Positions 8,916 through 18,836 of a stretch of DNA of 64,000 bases are shown piece after piece. The stretch spans positions 1-64,000 of the forward strand of contig NZ_AUDO01000016.1 in NCBI RefSeq assembly GCF_000425505.1, written 5' to 3'. Numbering within the stretch: the first letter of the stretch is position 1; the number at the start of each line of letters is the position of its first letter. The translations under genes and the position numbers were made by a program. This stretch comes from Flavobacterium frigidarium DSM 17623. GTDB taxonomy: Bacteria > Bacteroidota > Bacteroidia > Flavobacteriales > Flavobacteriaceae. Under the pieces are notes generated by a model. That model was not told the origin of the DNA, searched no databases, and was given only the letters and a program-made list of their open reading frames with translations.

Positions 8916-10343
8916 TTAAAGCGTTAATTTTTTCTGGATATCGTCTACAAACTTTTTAAATTGTTTGTCTGTAGCGACCAAGTTGTCTACAGTTTTACAA
9001 GCGTGTAGCACGGTAGCATGATCACGATCACCAATTTGTGAGCCAATATTTGCAAGTGAAGCTTTAGTATATTTTTTTGCAAAAAACATCGCCAATTGTC
9101 TTGCTTGAACTACGTGCCTTTTTCTTGTTTTAGACTGTAATATTTCCAAATCTAACTGAAAATAATCTGAAACAATTTTCTGGATGTAATCAATAGAGAT
9201 TTCGCGTTTTACATTTTTAACAAATTTCTCAACAACACTTTTTGCTAGATCAATTGTTACTTCTTTTTTATTGAAAGAAGATTGTGCAATTAACGAAATG
9301 ATTGCCCCTTCAAGTTCACGTACATTTGACTTAATGTTACTCGCTACATATTCGATAATATCTTCAGGTATTTCAACACCATCACGATATAAAATATTTT
9401 TTAAGATCGAAATTCTAGTTTCATAATCTGGTTGATGTAACTCTGCAGATAATCCCCATTTAAATCGAGATAATAAACGTTGTTCGATATCTTGCATATC
9501 AACAGGCGCTTTATCTGAGGTTAAGATTACTTGTTTTCCGTTTTGATGTAAGTAGTTAAAAATGTGAAAAAACACATCTTGTGTACCTGACTTACCAGAT
9601 AGGAACTGAACGTCGTCAATTATTAAGACATCGATAAGTTGGTAGAAGTGAATAAAGTCATTTCTATTGTTTTTCTTAACAGAGTCAATATATTGTTGTG
9701 TGAAAATTTCGGCTGAAATATACAGCACAGTTTTTTCAGGGTATTTGTCTTTAATTTCAACACCTATAGCATGAGCTAAGTGTGTTTTTCCTAAACCTAC
9801 ACCACCAAAGATAAGTAAGGGGTTGAATGATGTTCCACCAGGTTTGTTAGCAACTGCCATCCCTGCTGAACGAGCTAATCTATTAGAATCTCCTTCAAGA
9901 AAATTATCAAAGCTGTAGTTAGGATTTAATTGTGATTCAATTTTTAAATTTCTAATTCCCGGAATCACAAATGGATTCTTTAATTCGGGATCTAAATTTT
10001 TAAAAGGAGCATCAACATTTTGTGGTTTCATAGGAGCTCTATTGGCACTCGGCAACTGTTCAGTGAACGGTTGTTTGTTACCATAAGTGTTCTCCATCTT
10101 AATTTTATAAAGTAACTTTGCGTTTTTACCAAGCTCTTTTGTAAGTGCCACTTTTAGAAGTTTAACATAGTGCTCTTCTAACCACTCATAAAAAAATTTA
10201 CTTGGAACTTGAATATACAATGCATTATCGGTAAGTTCAACTGACTTGATAGGCTCAAACCATGTTTTGTAGGCTTGGTCTTGAATGTTGTCTTTTATAA
10301 AAGACAGACAGTTTTCCCATACTGATTGAGCAGTTTTGTTCAT
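8916..10343 (-). CDS. dnaA: Chromosomal replication initiator protein DnaA
   Basis: Binds DnaA boxes at oriC and melts the origin. The 475-residue protein has all four domains: N-terminal DnaB/oligomerisation domain (1-80), variable linker, AAA+ domain with Walker A GGVGLGKT (180-187) and Walker B DVLIIDD (238-244), and the C-terminal helix-turn-helix with the signature IGDRDHATVLHACKTV. The start codon context is unremarkable. The 197-bp divergent spacer to the thioesterase gene shows no cluster of TTATCCACA-like boxes and no AT-rich repeat array, so the origin is probably elsewhere. dnaN is not adjacent. Confidence 0.98.
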   Translation of the reverse strand: MNKTAQSVWENCLSFIKDNIQDQAYKTWFEPIKSVELTDNALYIQVPSKFFYEWLEEHYVKLLKVALTKELGKNAKLLYKIKMENTYGNKQPFTEQLPSANRAPMKPQNVDAPFKNLDPELKNPFVIPGIRNLKIESQLNPNYSFDNFLEGDSNRLARSAGMAVANKPGGTSFNPLLIFGGVGLGKTHLAHAIGVEIKDKYPEKTVLYISAEIFTQQYIDSVKKNNRNDFIHFYQLIDVLIIDDVQFLSGKSGTQDVFFHIFNYLHQNGKQVILTSDKAPVDMQDIEQRLLSRFKWGLSAELHQPDYETRISILKNILYRDGVEIPEDIIEYVASNIKSNVRELEGAIISLIAQSSFNKKEVTIDLAKSVVEKFVKNVKREISIDYIQKIVSDYFQLDLEILQSKTRKRHVVQARQLAMFFAKKYTKASLANIGSQIGDRDHATVLHACKTVDNLVATDKQFKKFVDDIQKKLTL

Positions 10344-10540
10344 AAATTCTGTTAAATTATTTTATTAAGTAAGCGTTGTATTATTGAAAATTGCGGACGA
10401 AATATCCTTTTTTTTCGGGGTAACAAATATGTGAACAAAATTCTATAAAAAAAAATAATTAGTGGTTGAATTTGAACTAATAATGTTGTAAGTAAGGTAA
10501 AAGAGGTCGAAAATAATAATAAAAATATATCCAAATAATT

Positions 10541-10942
10541 ATGAAAGAACACGAATTAAAAGTACGAGTTAGGTATTCAGAAACGGACCAAATGGGGGTT
10601 GTTTATCATGGTAATTATGCGCAGTATTTTGAGATGGGACGCGTGGAATGGCTTAGAAACCTGGGGGTTTCGTATAAATGGATGGAAGAAAACGGAATTA
10701 TGCTTCCAGTGGTTTCTTTAAATATGAATTATAAAAAACCAGCCCGTTATGATGATTTGTTGACAATAAAAACGATTCTAAAAAGTCAAAGTTCAGTCAA
10801 GATAGAATTTGACTATGAGATTTACAATGAGCAATCGGAGTTATTAACAATTGCCAACTCAATTTTGGTTTTTGTGGATATGAAAACGGGTAGACCAACC
10901 GCTCCTCCTGAGTATGTAAAAGAGAAACTTTTACATTTATAA
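10541..10942 (+). CDS. Acyl-CoA thioesterase, YbgC/4-hydroxybenzoyl-CoA type
   Basis: Hot-dog fold thioesterase of 133 residues. The N-terminal run VRYSETDQMGVVYHGNYAQY holds the catalytic Asp of the 4HBT family in the TDQMGVVYHGNY motif, followed by FEMGRVEWLR. YbgC-like enzymes hydrolyse short or aromatic acyl-CoAs in the cytoplasm. In many bacteria the gene is linked to the Tol-Pal system, but here it stands alone, divergent from dnaA and convergent with the yigZ-like gene (22-bp gap). Confidence 0.9.
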   Translation: MKEHELKVRVRYSETDQMGVVYHGNYAQYFEMGRVEWLRNLGVSYKWMEENGIMLPVVSLNMNYKKPARYDDLLTIKTILKSQSSVKIEFDYEIYNEQSELLTIANSILVFVDMKTGRPTAPPEYVKEKLLHL

Positions 10943-10964
10943 AAGTTTGGTGCAAAGGAATTGA

Positions 10965-11597
10965 TTATTCTTTAATTTGGATGTCAATTTCGTATAGAGA
11001 ATTGAAAATGTCGGCTATTTGTTCGGCATTTTTTTTTCTTATTTTTATCTCTATTATACCAATTGGTAGTCCGCTTTCTTCGTTCATTTCCATTCCTTGA
11101 TCGACAATATCTAAGTTTTTTTCTTTGATTACTCGCATCACTTTATTCATGTTTTTATAGTCAAACGAAATGATATAATGAACATCAATTGTTTTTTCGA
11201 TAATCTCGCAACTTTCTAAGGTAATTTGTGCAGTTGTTTTATAAGCTGATATTAATCCACCTACGCCCAATTTAGTCCCGCCGAACAATCTAGCGATTAC
11301 AACCACCGTATTTGTCACGTCAAAGGATTGTAATTGGCCATAAATAGGCATGCCAGCACTGTTACTAGGTTCGCCATCATCATTTGCGCGATAGCTTATT
11401 GCATCAGTGCCTATTTGATAGGCGTAGCAAAAGTGACCTGCATGAGGGTGTTTCTTTCTTAAAACGTCAAGAATAGGTTTTAATTCTTCTTCAGAGGTTA
11501 TAGGGAAGGCATAGCCAAAGAATTTACTGTTCTTTTCCTTGAACAATATTTCTTCTGAAGCGGATGCAATGGTATTGTAAGTGTCTTTTATTTCCAA
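10965..11597 (-). CDS. YigZ/IMPACT family protein (UPF0029)
   Basis: The 210-residue protein matches the YigZ family: KNSKFFGYAFPITSEEEL at the N-terminus, HAGHFCYAYQIG, the signature NDDGEPSNSAGMPIYGQL, and FGGTKLGVGGLISAYK. The N-terminal part is the Impact domain and the C-terminal ~80 residues form the ferredoxin-like DUF1949-type domain (GIIEIKIRKK). Eukaryotic Impact regulates Gcn2; the bacterial role is unclear, with ribosome-related or proline-peptidase links proposed. It lies eight bases downstream of a HAD phosphatase gene. Confidence 0.93.
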   Translation of the reverse strand: MEIKDTYNTIASASEEILFKEKNSKFFGYAFPITSEEELKPILDVLRKKHPHAGHFCYAYQIGTDAISYRANDDGEPSNSAGMPIYGQLQSFDVTNTVVVIARLFGGTKLGVGGLISAYKTTAQITLESCEIIEKTIDVHYIISFDYKNMNKVMRVIKEKNLDIVDQGMEMNEESGLPIGIIEIKIRKKNAEQIADIFNSLYEIDIQIKE

Positions 11598-11605
11598 ATC
11601 TACTT

Positions 11606-12208
11606 TTAGATTAAATTTTTAGTAAAAAGATCAATAACGTCTTCTTGGCCCACTTGCAGTTCCCATACGTTAATTCCTAACGCTGCCGCAGCATCGGTAT
11701 TTTCTTTCTTGTCATCTATAAATAATGTAGACTCTGATTTAAGCTTTTGTTCCTTTAAAACGTGTGTGTAAATTGCAGGATCTGGTTTGCGTAAACCTAA
11801 TTCAAACGAAAAATATATTTTTTCGAAACAAGCATAAAACTCTTCGTAATACGTTTTTCCTATGTTCTTTTCGAAATTAGAGATGTGTATTGCATCAGTG
11901 TTGCTTAGCAAGAACAGGCGGTAGTCCTGTGATAGCTTTTTTACGAAGTCTAATCTGTATCTCGGGAAATCAGCCAAAATGGTATTCCAAGCATTTTTAA
12001 CGTTTTCAATTGAGGTATTAGGGATTTCTTTTTGAATTCCTTCGAGAAAAGCAGTCTCTGATATTGCGCCCACTTCAAATTGAAAATTCAAATTTTCTAA
12101 ATTATCATTCCAACTTTCCAATCCCAGTTTTTTGAAACTATCGGTGGTGAGTTTTCTATTTAGATTAATAAAAACATCTCCAAAGTCAAATATTATAGCA
12201 TCAATCAT
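11606..12208 (-). CDS. HAD-superfamily hydrolase, YihX-like
   Basis: The 200-residue protein has the HAD subfamily IA layout. Motif I is FDFGDVF, with nucleophile D8 but Gly rather than Asp at +2, as in YihX-type sugar-phosphatases. Motif II is FLLSNTD, motif III is GLRKPDPAIYTHVL, and motif IV is LFIDDKKENTDAAAALGI. Family members dephosphorylate small sugar phosphates such as glucose-1-phosphate; the substrate here is not inferable. Its start overlaps the end of ribD by eight bases, so the two are translationally coupled, and FMN-type phosphatase activity in riboflavin synthesis is one speculative possibility. Confidence 0.88.
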   Translation of the reverse strand: MIDAIIFDFGDVFINLNRKLTTDSFKKLGLESWNDNLENLNFQFEVGAISETAFLEGIQKEIPNTSIENVKNAWNTILADFPRYRLDFVKKLSQDYRLFLLSNTDAIHISNFEKNIGKTYYEEFYACFEKIYFSFELGLRKPDPAIYTHVLKEQKLKSESTLFIDDKKENTDAAAALGINVWELQVGQEDVIDLFTKNLI

Positions 12209-13241
12209 GATTGTCTATTTTTAAGTATTCATCATTTAAGATAGTATGCTTTTTAAATTCTTTGCCTTGAATTGTTGGCGCAACTGTTCCAGCTGTAAAA
12301 ACTACATTACCTTTAAAAACTCTCGCTTCATCCCACAAATTAGCATCAATAAATGTTTGGATGGTTTTTTGACCACCTTCGATAATTACAGATTGCAATT
12401 GATGACGGTACAAAATTGTAGCAATTTGATTCGGTAAATCTTCATTGAGATTTACTTTTTCATAAACAACCATTTCAGTATTTTTTTGTGTTGTAGCTGT
12501 AATAAAGATCGTTTTGACTTTTCCATCATGCACATGAAGGGATTGTGGAATTCGATTATTAAGATCTATAACCACTCGCACAGGATTTGACCCTGACCAA
12601 TCTCTAACATCTAATTTAGGATTGTCATCTAGAACCGTTTTTGTTCCTACAAGAATTGCTTGTTCTTCACTTCGCCATTTATGGACTAATTGTCTAGAAT
12701 ACGAATTGGTGATCCAAACCGGTTTTTGCTCGTCTTTAGTTTCAGGAGCTATAAAACCATCTAAACTTTCTGCCCATTTTAAAATTATATAAGGACGCTT
12801 TTTTAAATGAAAGGTAAAAAAGCGCTTGTTGAGTGAGATACATTCTTTTTCTAAAACACCTACAGTTACTTTGGCTCCAGCCGCTACTAAACGCTTAATT
12901 CCGTTTCCTGCAACTTGAATGTTGGGATCAACAGTCCCTACAACAACATAAGGAATTTCGTGTTTTATAATTAGTTCGCAGCAAGGAGGCGTGCGACCAA
13001 AATGGCTACAAGGTTCTAAGCTAACGTAGATTGTTGCCTTTTTAAGTAACGATTTGTCTTTTACTGAATTGATAGCATTTACTTCTGCGTGACCTTCGCC
13101 AGACATTTTGTGCCAACCTTCACCTATAATTTTGTTGTCATAAACAATCACACTCCCTACCATTGGGTTTGGGTATGTAGTTCCTAAGCCATTCTTGGCT
13201 AGGGTTATGCAACGCTGGATGTATTTTTCATGTATATTCAC
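12201..13241 (-). CDS. ribD: Bifunctional riboflavin biosynthesis deaminase/reductase RibD
   Basis: Catalyses two steps of riboflavin synthesis: deamination of the diaminopyrimidine and NADPH reduction of the ribosyl group. The N-terminal deaminase domain has the zinc ligands in HAEVNAI and in PCSHFGRTPPC. The C-terminal reductase domain begins near RPYIILKWAESLDG and includes VIIEGGQKTIQTFI. The frame is open 53 codons further upstream, but homology begins at the GTG at 13241 (read as MNIHEKYIQRCI), giving 346 residues. A -7 box lies only five bases before that GTG, so the mRNA may be almost leaderless. It overlaps the HAD gene downstream. Confidence 0.95.
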   Translation of the reverse strand: MNIHEKYIQRCITLAKNGLGTTYPNPMVGSVIVYDNKIIGEGWHKMSGEGHAEVNAINSVKDKSLLKKATIYVSLEPCSHFGRTPPCCELIIKHEIPYVVVGTVDPNIQVAGNGIKRLVAAGAKVTVGVLEKECISLNKRFFTFHLKKRPYIILKWAESLDGFIAPETKDEQKPVWITNSYSRQLVHKWRSEEQAILVGTKTVLDDNPKLDVRDWSGSNPVRVVIDLNNRIPQSLHVHDGKVKTIFITATTQKNTEMVVYEKVNLNEDLPNQIATILYRHQLQSVIIEGGQKTIQTFIDANLWDEARVFKGNVVFTAGTVAPTIQGKEFKKHTILNDEYLKIDNHD

Positions 13242-13245
13242 ATTG

Positions 13246-13253
13246 CAAAAGTA
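13246..13253 (-). promoter_or_regulatory. -7 box of ribD, directly before the GTG start
   Basis: CAAAAGTA reads TACTTTTG on the minus strand, a full match to TAnnTTTG. It ends four bases before the GTG start codon, so transcription should begin at or within a base or two of that codon. This also argues against the longer upstream reading frame. Confidence 0.6.
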
Positions 13254-13324
13254 ATTATTTTTAGGCTGAAGCCGAAGGATTAACTTTAGTTTTGAAAGCA
13301 CGATGAATTGCCATAAAGTATTTC

Positions 13325-13332
13325 TATTTTTG
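13325..13332 (+). promoter_or_regulatory. Candidate -7 box of the acetyltransferase gene
   Basis: TATTTTTG matches TAnnTTTG 27 bp before the ATG at 13360. A TTG at 13308-13310 could serve as -33 element, though the 14-base spacing is shorter than usual. Confidence 0.5.
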
Positions 13333-13359
13333 CGCTCTAATAGTTTAGCTTTATAAAAA

Positions 13360-13845
13360 ATGGAAGACTTTGTCATAAGAAAGATTGAGAAAAAAGACAA
13401 TCCAGCTGTTGCGGCTTTAATACGTGCGGTATTTGATGAGATGGAAATTCCAAAAGTAGGTACTGCTTATGAAGATCCTTATCTAGATCTAATGTTTGAA
13501 GAATATAGCAAAGCTCGAGCGGCTTATTTTGTTCTCGAATTGGAAGGCAAAATTGTAGGTTGCGCAGGAATAGCGCAGTTAGAGAATGAAGCGGAAACGT
13601 TATGTGAGCTGCAAAAAATGTACTTTTCACCATCAACTCGTGGATTGGGTTTAGGAGCAAAAATGATGGATAAGTGTTTACAAACAGCAAAGGAGTTTGC
13701 TTATTTAAACTGCTATCTAGAAACAATGCCTTTTATGCATGGCGCTCAAAAACTTTACAAAAGATCAGGATTTGAATATATCGACCAACCTATGGGGAGC
13801 ACAGGACACACTTCATGTCCAATCTGGATGTTGAAAAAATTATAA
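13360..13845 (+). CDS. GNAT-family N-acetyltransferase
   Basis: The 161-residue protein has the GNAT fold. The acetyl-CoA loop region is LQKMYFSPSTRGLGLGAKMMDKCL (motif A, R-G-x-G-x-G/A), preceded by FVLELEGKIVGCAGIAQL and followed by the YKRSGFEYIDQPMGSTGHTSC tail that is common in small bacterial acetyltransferases. The acceptor substrate is unknown. It is divergent from ribD and 40 bp upstream of prmC on the same strand, so it may be co-transcribed with prmC. Confidence 0.88.
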   Translation: MEDFVIRKIEKKDNPAVAALIRAVFDEMEIPKVGTAYEDPYLDLMFEEYSKARAAYFVLELEGKIVGCAGIAQLENEAETLCELQKMYFSPSTRGLGLGAKMMDKCLQTAKEFAYLNCYLETMPFMHGAQKLYKRSGFEYIDQPMGSTGHTSCPIWMLKKL

Positions 13846-13885
13846 TAACAAGAAAGCCTTTCACTAGTTAAGAAATTTGAATAGT

Positions 13886-14746
13886 ATGACAATTAAGCAA
13901 TATCGAGATAATTTTATTCAAGAGCTTACGCCAATTCATGGTGCAGACGAAGCTGAAAGTTTTTTTTACTTAATATTAGAAGATAAAAATAATTTACGAC
14001 GAATTGATTTGGCGCTTCAGCCAGAGCTAGCTTTTTCCAAAGTTGAAATCGAAGACTATAATAGTTTGCTAGAACAATTAAAATTAGAAGTTCCAGTGCA
14101 ACATCTTCTGGGAAGTGCACATTTTTACGGAATGGAGTTCGTGGTCAATGAAAATGTATTGATTCCGAGATCTGAAACAGAAGAATTGGTCGAATGGATT
14201 GTAGCGGATTGTAAAAATAATACTAGTACACAACTTATAAAAATTCTTGATATAGGGACAGGTAGTGGTTGCATTGCAATTTCCTTAGCAAAGAATATAA
14301 AGAACGCTCAAGTATTTGCCATCGATGTATCCGAAAAGGCTTTGGCTACAGCCAAAATAAATGCTGAGAAGAATAATGTAAATGTGACTTTCCTACTGGC
14401 AGATATTTTAAAAACTACTGATTTAAATGAGGAATTTGATATCATCGTTTCAAATCCACCATACATTCGAAACTTAGAAAAAGAGGAAATTAAAAAGAAT
14501 GTTTTAGCATACGAACCCCATCTGGCGCTTTTCGTTGCTGATGATAATGCTTTGGTTTTTTATCGAAAAATAGCCGCGTTGGCTCAAAAACATTTGGCTG
14601 AATCAGGATATTTATATTACGAAATCAATCAGTATTTAGGAAAAGAAACGGTTGCTTTACTTGAGAATTTTGACTTTAAAAACACGCAGCTTCGCAAGGA
14701 TATCTATGCAAATGACCGAATGACAAAGAGCCAAAAGTCAAATTAA
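13886..14746 (+). CDS. prmC: Peptide chain release factor N5-glutamine methyltransferase
   Basis: Methylates the glutamine of the GGQ motif in release factors 1 and 2. The 286-residue protein has an N-terminal helical domain (PVQHLLGSAHFYGMEF, VLIPRSETEELVEWI), the SAM site ILDIGTGSGCIAISLAK and the catalytic NPPYI motif (SNPPYIRNLEKEEI). A TTG three codons earlier is in frame, but the ATG at 13886 is the likely start. It converges with an ABC permease gene whose last base abuts this stop codon, with no terminator between them. Confidence 0.95.
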   Translation: MTIKQYRDNFIQELTPIHGADEAESFFYLILEDKNNLRRIDLALQPELAFSKVEIEDYNSLLEQLKLEVPVQHLLGSAHFYGMEFVVNENVLIPRSETEELVEWIVADCKNNTSTQLIKILDIGTGSGCIAISLAKNIKNAQVFAIDVSEKALATAKINAEKNNVNVTFLLADILKTTDLNEEFDIIVSNPPYIRNLEKEEIKKNVLAYEPHLALFVADDNALVFYRKIAALAQKHLAESGYLYYEINQYLGKETVALLENFDFKNTQLRKDIYANDRMTKSQKSN

Positions 14747-15991
14747 TTATTCGTAGCGAAGCGACTCTACAGGATCTAGCTTTGAGGCTTTTAACGCAGG
14801 GTACAAACCCGAAATAATAGCAACTATGAAACTGGTGATGAATGCTGCAATAATAGCCATCCAAGGAATGACGAAAACAAAATCCATGGCAGTTGCAATC
14901 CCGAACCCAATTAGTACACCAAAAATAATCCCCACAATTCCGCCTAACTGACCAATAATTAGAGTTTCAATAAAAAATTGATAGGCAATTGTTGTGCGTT
15001 TGGCTCCCAAGGCTTTTCTAACTCCTATTTCCCTTGTTCTATCAGTCACAGAAACAAACATGATATTCATTAAAGCGATTGAAGATCCTAAGATGGTGAT
15101 GATCCCAATAAACCAAGAAGCTACACCTAGATATTGTGTAATACTTAATATTCGATTGATTAAATCATCAGAGCGAACGACTCCAAAATTATTGTCTTTT
15201 ATTGGACTTAATTTTCTAACGCGACGCATGGTGCTATTTGCATTATCAATTGCTTGATCTAGAAATTCTTTTTTGGCTACCATAACACTCATCGTGTAAT
15301 TTATATTTGGAGCTGTAAACAAAGATCGGGCAACTTGAATGGGAATTAAGACACGTAAATCTTGACTGTTGCCAAAAGTGGAACCCTTTTCCTCTAACAT
15401 TCCTATTACTTTAAATCGGGCACCACGTATAGAGATTATTTTATCAATAGGATTGATATCTTTAAAAAGTCCTTTACTAAAATCAGATCCTACAATGCAA
15501 GAATAGGTGTTATTGCTAATATCAAAGTTGGTAAAATTACGGCCTAAGTCAGTTTCGAGTCCAGAATTAGTCAAGAAAAATTCGTCAACACCTAAGACAG
15601 AAATTTCTGGATCGGTTTTATTTGCCTCATATTTTACCTCTGCAGAACTTGTTGCTGTAAAAGAGATCGAAGTATCTGTAAAGGGGTATTTGTATTTGTT
15701 TTTAAAAGCAACTGCTTCAGGATAGGAGATAATTGGATTAATCACTTCACGCTCGTCTCCACCACGTCGTCGCGTAACATTCTCATACTGCTTGATGTTA
15801 AAAGTATTGGCACCCATAGAGGCAAAGTCAGAAGAGATTGTGTTCTCTAACGCTGATACAACAGTTAGAATCCCTACAAGGGCAGTAATACCTATAGCAA
15901 TAATAATTACGGTAAGAATGGTTCTTAGCATTTGAGTTCGTATTGAACCCACCGCAATTCGTACGTTTTCCTTAAATAAATTTAGCATCAT
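14747..15991 (-). CDS. ABC transporter permease, MacB/FtsX type
   Basis: Inner-membrane protein of 414 residues with the MacB topology. There is one N-terminal transmembrane helix (LRTILTVIIIAIGITALVGI), a large periplasmic MacB_PCD domain (about 45-270), and three C-terminal helices in the FtsX domain. The FtsX domain starts near ITQYLGVASWFIGIITILGSSIALMNIMFVSVTDRTREIGVRKALGA. Such proteins drive mechanotransmission for export of lipoproteins or antimicrobials, or lipid removal, together with an ATPase and an MFP. Neither partner is adjacent here, so they are probably encoded elsewhere. Confidence 0.9.
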   Translation of the reverse strand: MMLNLFKENVRIAVGSIRTQMLRTILTVIIIAIGITALVGILTVVSALENTISSDFASMGANTFNIKQYENVTRRRGGDEREVINPIISYPEAVAFKNKYKYPFTDTSISFTATSSAEVKYEANKTDPEISVLGVDEFFLTNSGLETDLGRNFTNFDISNNTYSCIVGSDFSKGLFKDINPIDKIISIRGARFKVIGMLEEKGSTFGNSQDLRVLIPIQVARSLFTAPNINYTMSVMVAKKEFLDQAIDNANSTMRRVRKLSPIKDNNFGVVRSDDLINRILSITQYLGVASWFIGIITILGSSIALMNIMFVSVTDRTREIGVRKALGAKRTTIAYQFFIETLIIGQLGGIVGIIFGVLIGFGIATAMDFVFVIPWMAIIAAFITSFIVAIISGLYPALKASKLDPVESLRYE

Positions 15992-16130
15992 ACTTGTTTG
16001 ACACGAAAATACAATTTTTGTTACAAGATTGTTTTAGAAGAAGTATTATTTATTTTGAAAATAAGAAATTTACTGTTTTAAAATCGCATATTTGTTTGAT
16101 TGCTAGAAATTTAATTTACAAATATTAAAA

Positions 16131-17300
16131 ATGAAAAATACTTTTTTTGCGCTATGTTGCGTTCTTTTTATTAGTAGTGTAGGAAGCTCACAGATTTTAA
16201 AAGTTAGTAAATTAATTGTTGATGTGGAGACAAAACTACCTTTAGAAAATGTTAGTATTTCTAATGAAGTTGATAACTCTTCAACAAACCATGAAGGTTT
16301 TTTTATTTTTAATTCTAGTAAAGATGAAATTAATTTCAATTTATTAGGTTACAACTCTATAAAAAGCACTTTTGATGCTGTAGCAAAAAAGGATACTATT
16401 TTTATGGAATCTAAAGCTTTTGTGTTAGATGAAGTGCTTGTTTCGAATGTTGAACCTTTTATGAAAAAAGTATATGATAAAATGAGCGACAATTTTATCA
16501 AGGAGTACACAGCTAATTTCTTTTTAAGAAGCGTTTTAAAAAGTGAGGATAGCATTACTATTCTGCAAGATATTCAAGGTAAGAGAGGTAAAAATGATAG
16601 CTCAAAAAATCCTTATGATATTGAAGTCCTAAACATGAGAAAGACAAGCATGTTCGAAAAAAAGAACACGATCGATTTTACGTTACCAGACTTTAATCAG
16701 TTTTTTAGTCCACCAATCCCTGTTAGAGACAAAACAAATTTTAAGGAGGTAATTTATAATGATGCTGATTTTCGGAAAATAGTATTTGAAGGAAAAGAAA
16801 AAAATGCTTGGGGGCAAACGGTCAAAGGTTATTTTATCATCAACAAAAATGACTATGCGATCGTGGAGCATTTTATATCGGTTTATGACCATCCTGATTT
16901 AATACCTTATGTGAAATTTACATTATCGAGTATGCGTTATAAAACTACTAGTTATGAGCGATTTGCAATTTACGGTAAAGATGAAATTTTAAATAAATAT
17001 TATTTAAAAAGTTCAAAACTCAATACGCAGCTAGAAGTTTTGAGAAATAAAAAAGAAACAAAACCAGTTTATGTTGATTTTGCCATGGACTATTTTATAA
17101 TCAATGCAATAACTCATGAAAAAGTCGAATCTAATTTTCCTATTGATAGAGATATATTCAAGGCTAAGTTTCCTTATTCGGCTAACTTTTGGGATAATCA
17201 AAATCAACTACCACTAACGACGGGCTTAAGAGCATTTTTGAATAAAGTTTCGTTAAATGAAGATAAAAAGAAGGAATTTGAGATTATAGGCAATTTCTAA
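16131..17300 (+). CDS. Secreted protein with carboxypeptidase-regulatory-like N-terminal domain
   Basis: The 389-residue protein begins with a signal peptide ([20 protein letters not shown]). A short CarboxypepD_reg-like beta-sandwich follows (about 25-100: [31 protein letters not shown]), ending in the [10 protein letters not shown] link that in SusC-type proteins precedes the plug. The remaining 280 residues are beta-rich ([29 protein letters not shown]) with no plug or barrel that I recognise. Related proteins are common in Flavobacteriia as cell-envelope components of unknown function. Confidence 0.75.
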   Translation: MKNTFFALCCVLFISSVGSSQILKVSKLIVDVETKLPLENVSISNEVDNSSTNHEGFFIFNSSKDEINFNLLGYNSIKSTFDAVAKKDTIFMESKAFVLDEVLVSNVEPFMKKVYDKMSDNFIKEYTANFFLRSVLKSEDSITILQDIQGKRGKNDSSKNPYDIEVLNMRKTSMFEKKNTIDFTLPDFNQFFSPPIPVRDKTNFKEVIYNDADFRKIVFEGKEKNAWGQTVKGYFIINKNDYAIVEHFISVYDHPDLIPYVKFTLSSMRYKTTSYERFAIYGKDEILNKYYLKSSKLNTQLEVLRNKKETKPVYVDFAMDYFIINAITHEKVESNFPIDRDIFKAKFPYSANFWDNQNQLPLTTGLRAFLNKVSLNEDKKKEFEIIGNF

Positions 17301-17406
17301 ATTTTTTTATTTTAAAAATAGGATATTTGCAACCGAATTTAGAAGCGGCAGCTTTTCGTATGTGCTAAGCTACTTTTCTATCGTTGTAAATTTTAAAAAT
17401 AAAATA

Positions 17407-18777
17407 ATGGCATCAAAACCAAGTATACCTAAAGGAACGAGAGATTTTTCACCCACAGAGGTGGCAAAGCGTCAATATATCATGCAGATCATCAGAAGTA
17501 ATTTTGAGAAATTTGGTTTCCAACCTATAGAAACACCATCATTTGAAAATTCAGATACGTTGATGGGGAAATATGGTGAAGAAGGGGATCGTCTGATTTT
17601 TAAGATATTAAATTCAGGTGATTATTTGGCTAAAGCCAATGCAACACATTTAGAAAGCAAAGATAGTACTAAATTGACTGCAAGCATTTCAGAGAAAGCA
17701 TTGCGTTATGACTTAACGGTGCCCTTTGCTCGTTATGTGGTACAGCATCAAAATGATATTGAATTTCCGTTTAAGAGATACCAAATTCAACCAGTATGGA
17801 GAGCAGATCGTCCGCAGAAAGGAAGATTTAGAGAATTTTTTCAATGTGATGCCGATGTTGTAGGATCAACTTCATTATGGCAAGAAGTAGAATTAGTTCA
17901 GTTATACGACAGTGTATTTACTACTCTAGGATTAAACGGGGTCACAATCAAAATCAACAATAGAAAAATATTATCTGGAATTGCTGAGGTAATTGGAGCG
18001 TCGGATAAATTAATCGACTTTACAGTTGCATTAGATAAGCTAGATAAAATAGGAGAAGACGGTGTAAAGAAGGAAATGATCGAAAAAGGAATAACTGCAG
18101 ATGCTATTGAAAAAGTGCAACCTTTGTTTCAATTTACAGGAACAATATCTGAAAAGATTGAGCAGTTATCTCAATTGCTGGCTTCTTCTAAGGAAGGAAT
18201 GAAAGGTGTTGCTGAACTGCGCTTTATTTGTGATAATGTGGCAAAATTAAATTTGGCTACTGCAATCTTAGACCTGGATGTTACTTTAGCAAGAGGACTA
18301 AATTATTATACCGGAGCAATCTTTGAGGTGGCTGCGCCAAAAACTGTGGCAATGGGTTCTATAGGTGGTGGAGGGAGATACGACGACCTTACAGGTATTT
18401 TTGGGTTAAAAAATATGAGTGGTGTTGGAATCTCTTTTGGACTTGATAGAATTTATCTTGTTGTAGAAGAGTTGAATCTTTTTCCAGAGACCGTAACGGT
18501 TTCAACAAAAGCGTTATTTATCAATTACGGACATAAAGAAGCATTGTATGCTATGCAAGCAATTAAAGATTTGCGTGCAGCTGGAGTTAAAGTTGAGTTG
18601 TATCCTGATAGTGCCAAAATGGCGAAACAATTCCAACATGCAGACAGAAGAAATATTCCTTTTGCTGTGATTGCAGGCGAGAAAGAAATGGAAGCAAATA
18701 ATTATGCTTTAAAAAATCTTAGTACTGGTGAACAAGTGCAAGTTAATTTTGAGGAATTAAAAGCGGCACTTTTATAG
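17407..18777 (+). CDS. hisS: Histidine--tRNA ligase
   Basis: Class II aminoacyl-tRNA synthetase of 456 residues. Motif 1 is near [24 protein letters not shown], motif 2 is in [27 protein letters not shown], the histidine-binding loop is [15 protein letters not shown], and motif 3 is in [19 protein letters not shown] sequence. The C-terminal anticodon domain starts near [18 protein letters not shown]-started frame extends 15 codons upstream; the ATG at 17407 ([14 protein letters not shown]) matches the family N-terminus. Length is normal for Bacteroidota. A strong terminator follows. Confidence 0.96.
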   Translation: MASKPSIPKGTRDFSPTEVAKRQYIMQIIRSNFEKFGFQPIETPSFENSDTLMGKYGEEGDRLIFKILNSGDYLAKANATHLESKDSTKLTASISEKALRYDLTVPFARYVVQHQNDIEFPFKRYQIQPVWRADRPQKGRFREFFQCDADVVGSTSLWQEVELVQLYDSVFTTLGLNGVTIKINNRKILSGIAEVIGASDKLIDFTVALDKLDKIGEDGVKKEMIEKGITADAIEKVQPLFQFTGTISEKIEQLSQLLASSKEGMKGVAELRFICDNVAKLNLATAILDLDVTLARGLNYYTGAIFEVAAPKTVAMGSIGGGGRYDDLTGIFGLKNMSGVGISFGLDRIYLVVEELNLFPETVTVSTKALFINYGHKEALYAMQAIKDLRAAGVKVELYPDSAKMAKQFQHADRRNIPFAVIAGEKEMEANNYALKNLSTGEQVQVNFEELKAALL

Positions 18778-18799
18778 TAGAGCAGAAAAAAATAAGTAT

Positions 18800-18836
18800 A
18801 AAAAAAGCTTTGTTGTAACAACAAAGCTTTTTTTAG
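18800..18836 (+). terminator. Intrinsic terminator of hisS
   Basis: GCTTTGTTG and CAACAAAGC form a 9-bp stem with a TAA loop at 18807-18827, flanked by six A and followed by seven T. It would work in both directions. Confidence 0.9.

Noticed and set aside
10344..10540. Replication origin beside dnaA
   Set aside because: The spacer has no group of TTATCCACA-like boxes and no unwinding element; dnaN is not adjacent.
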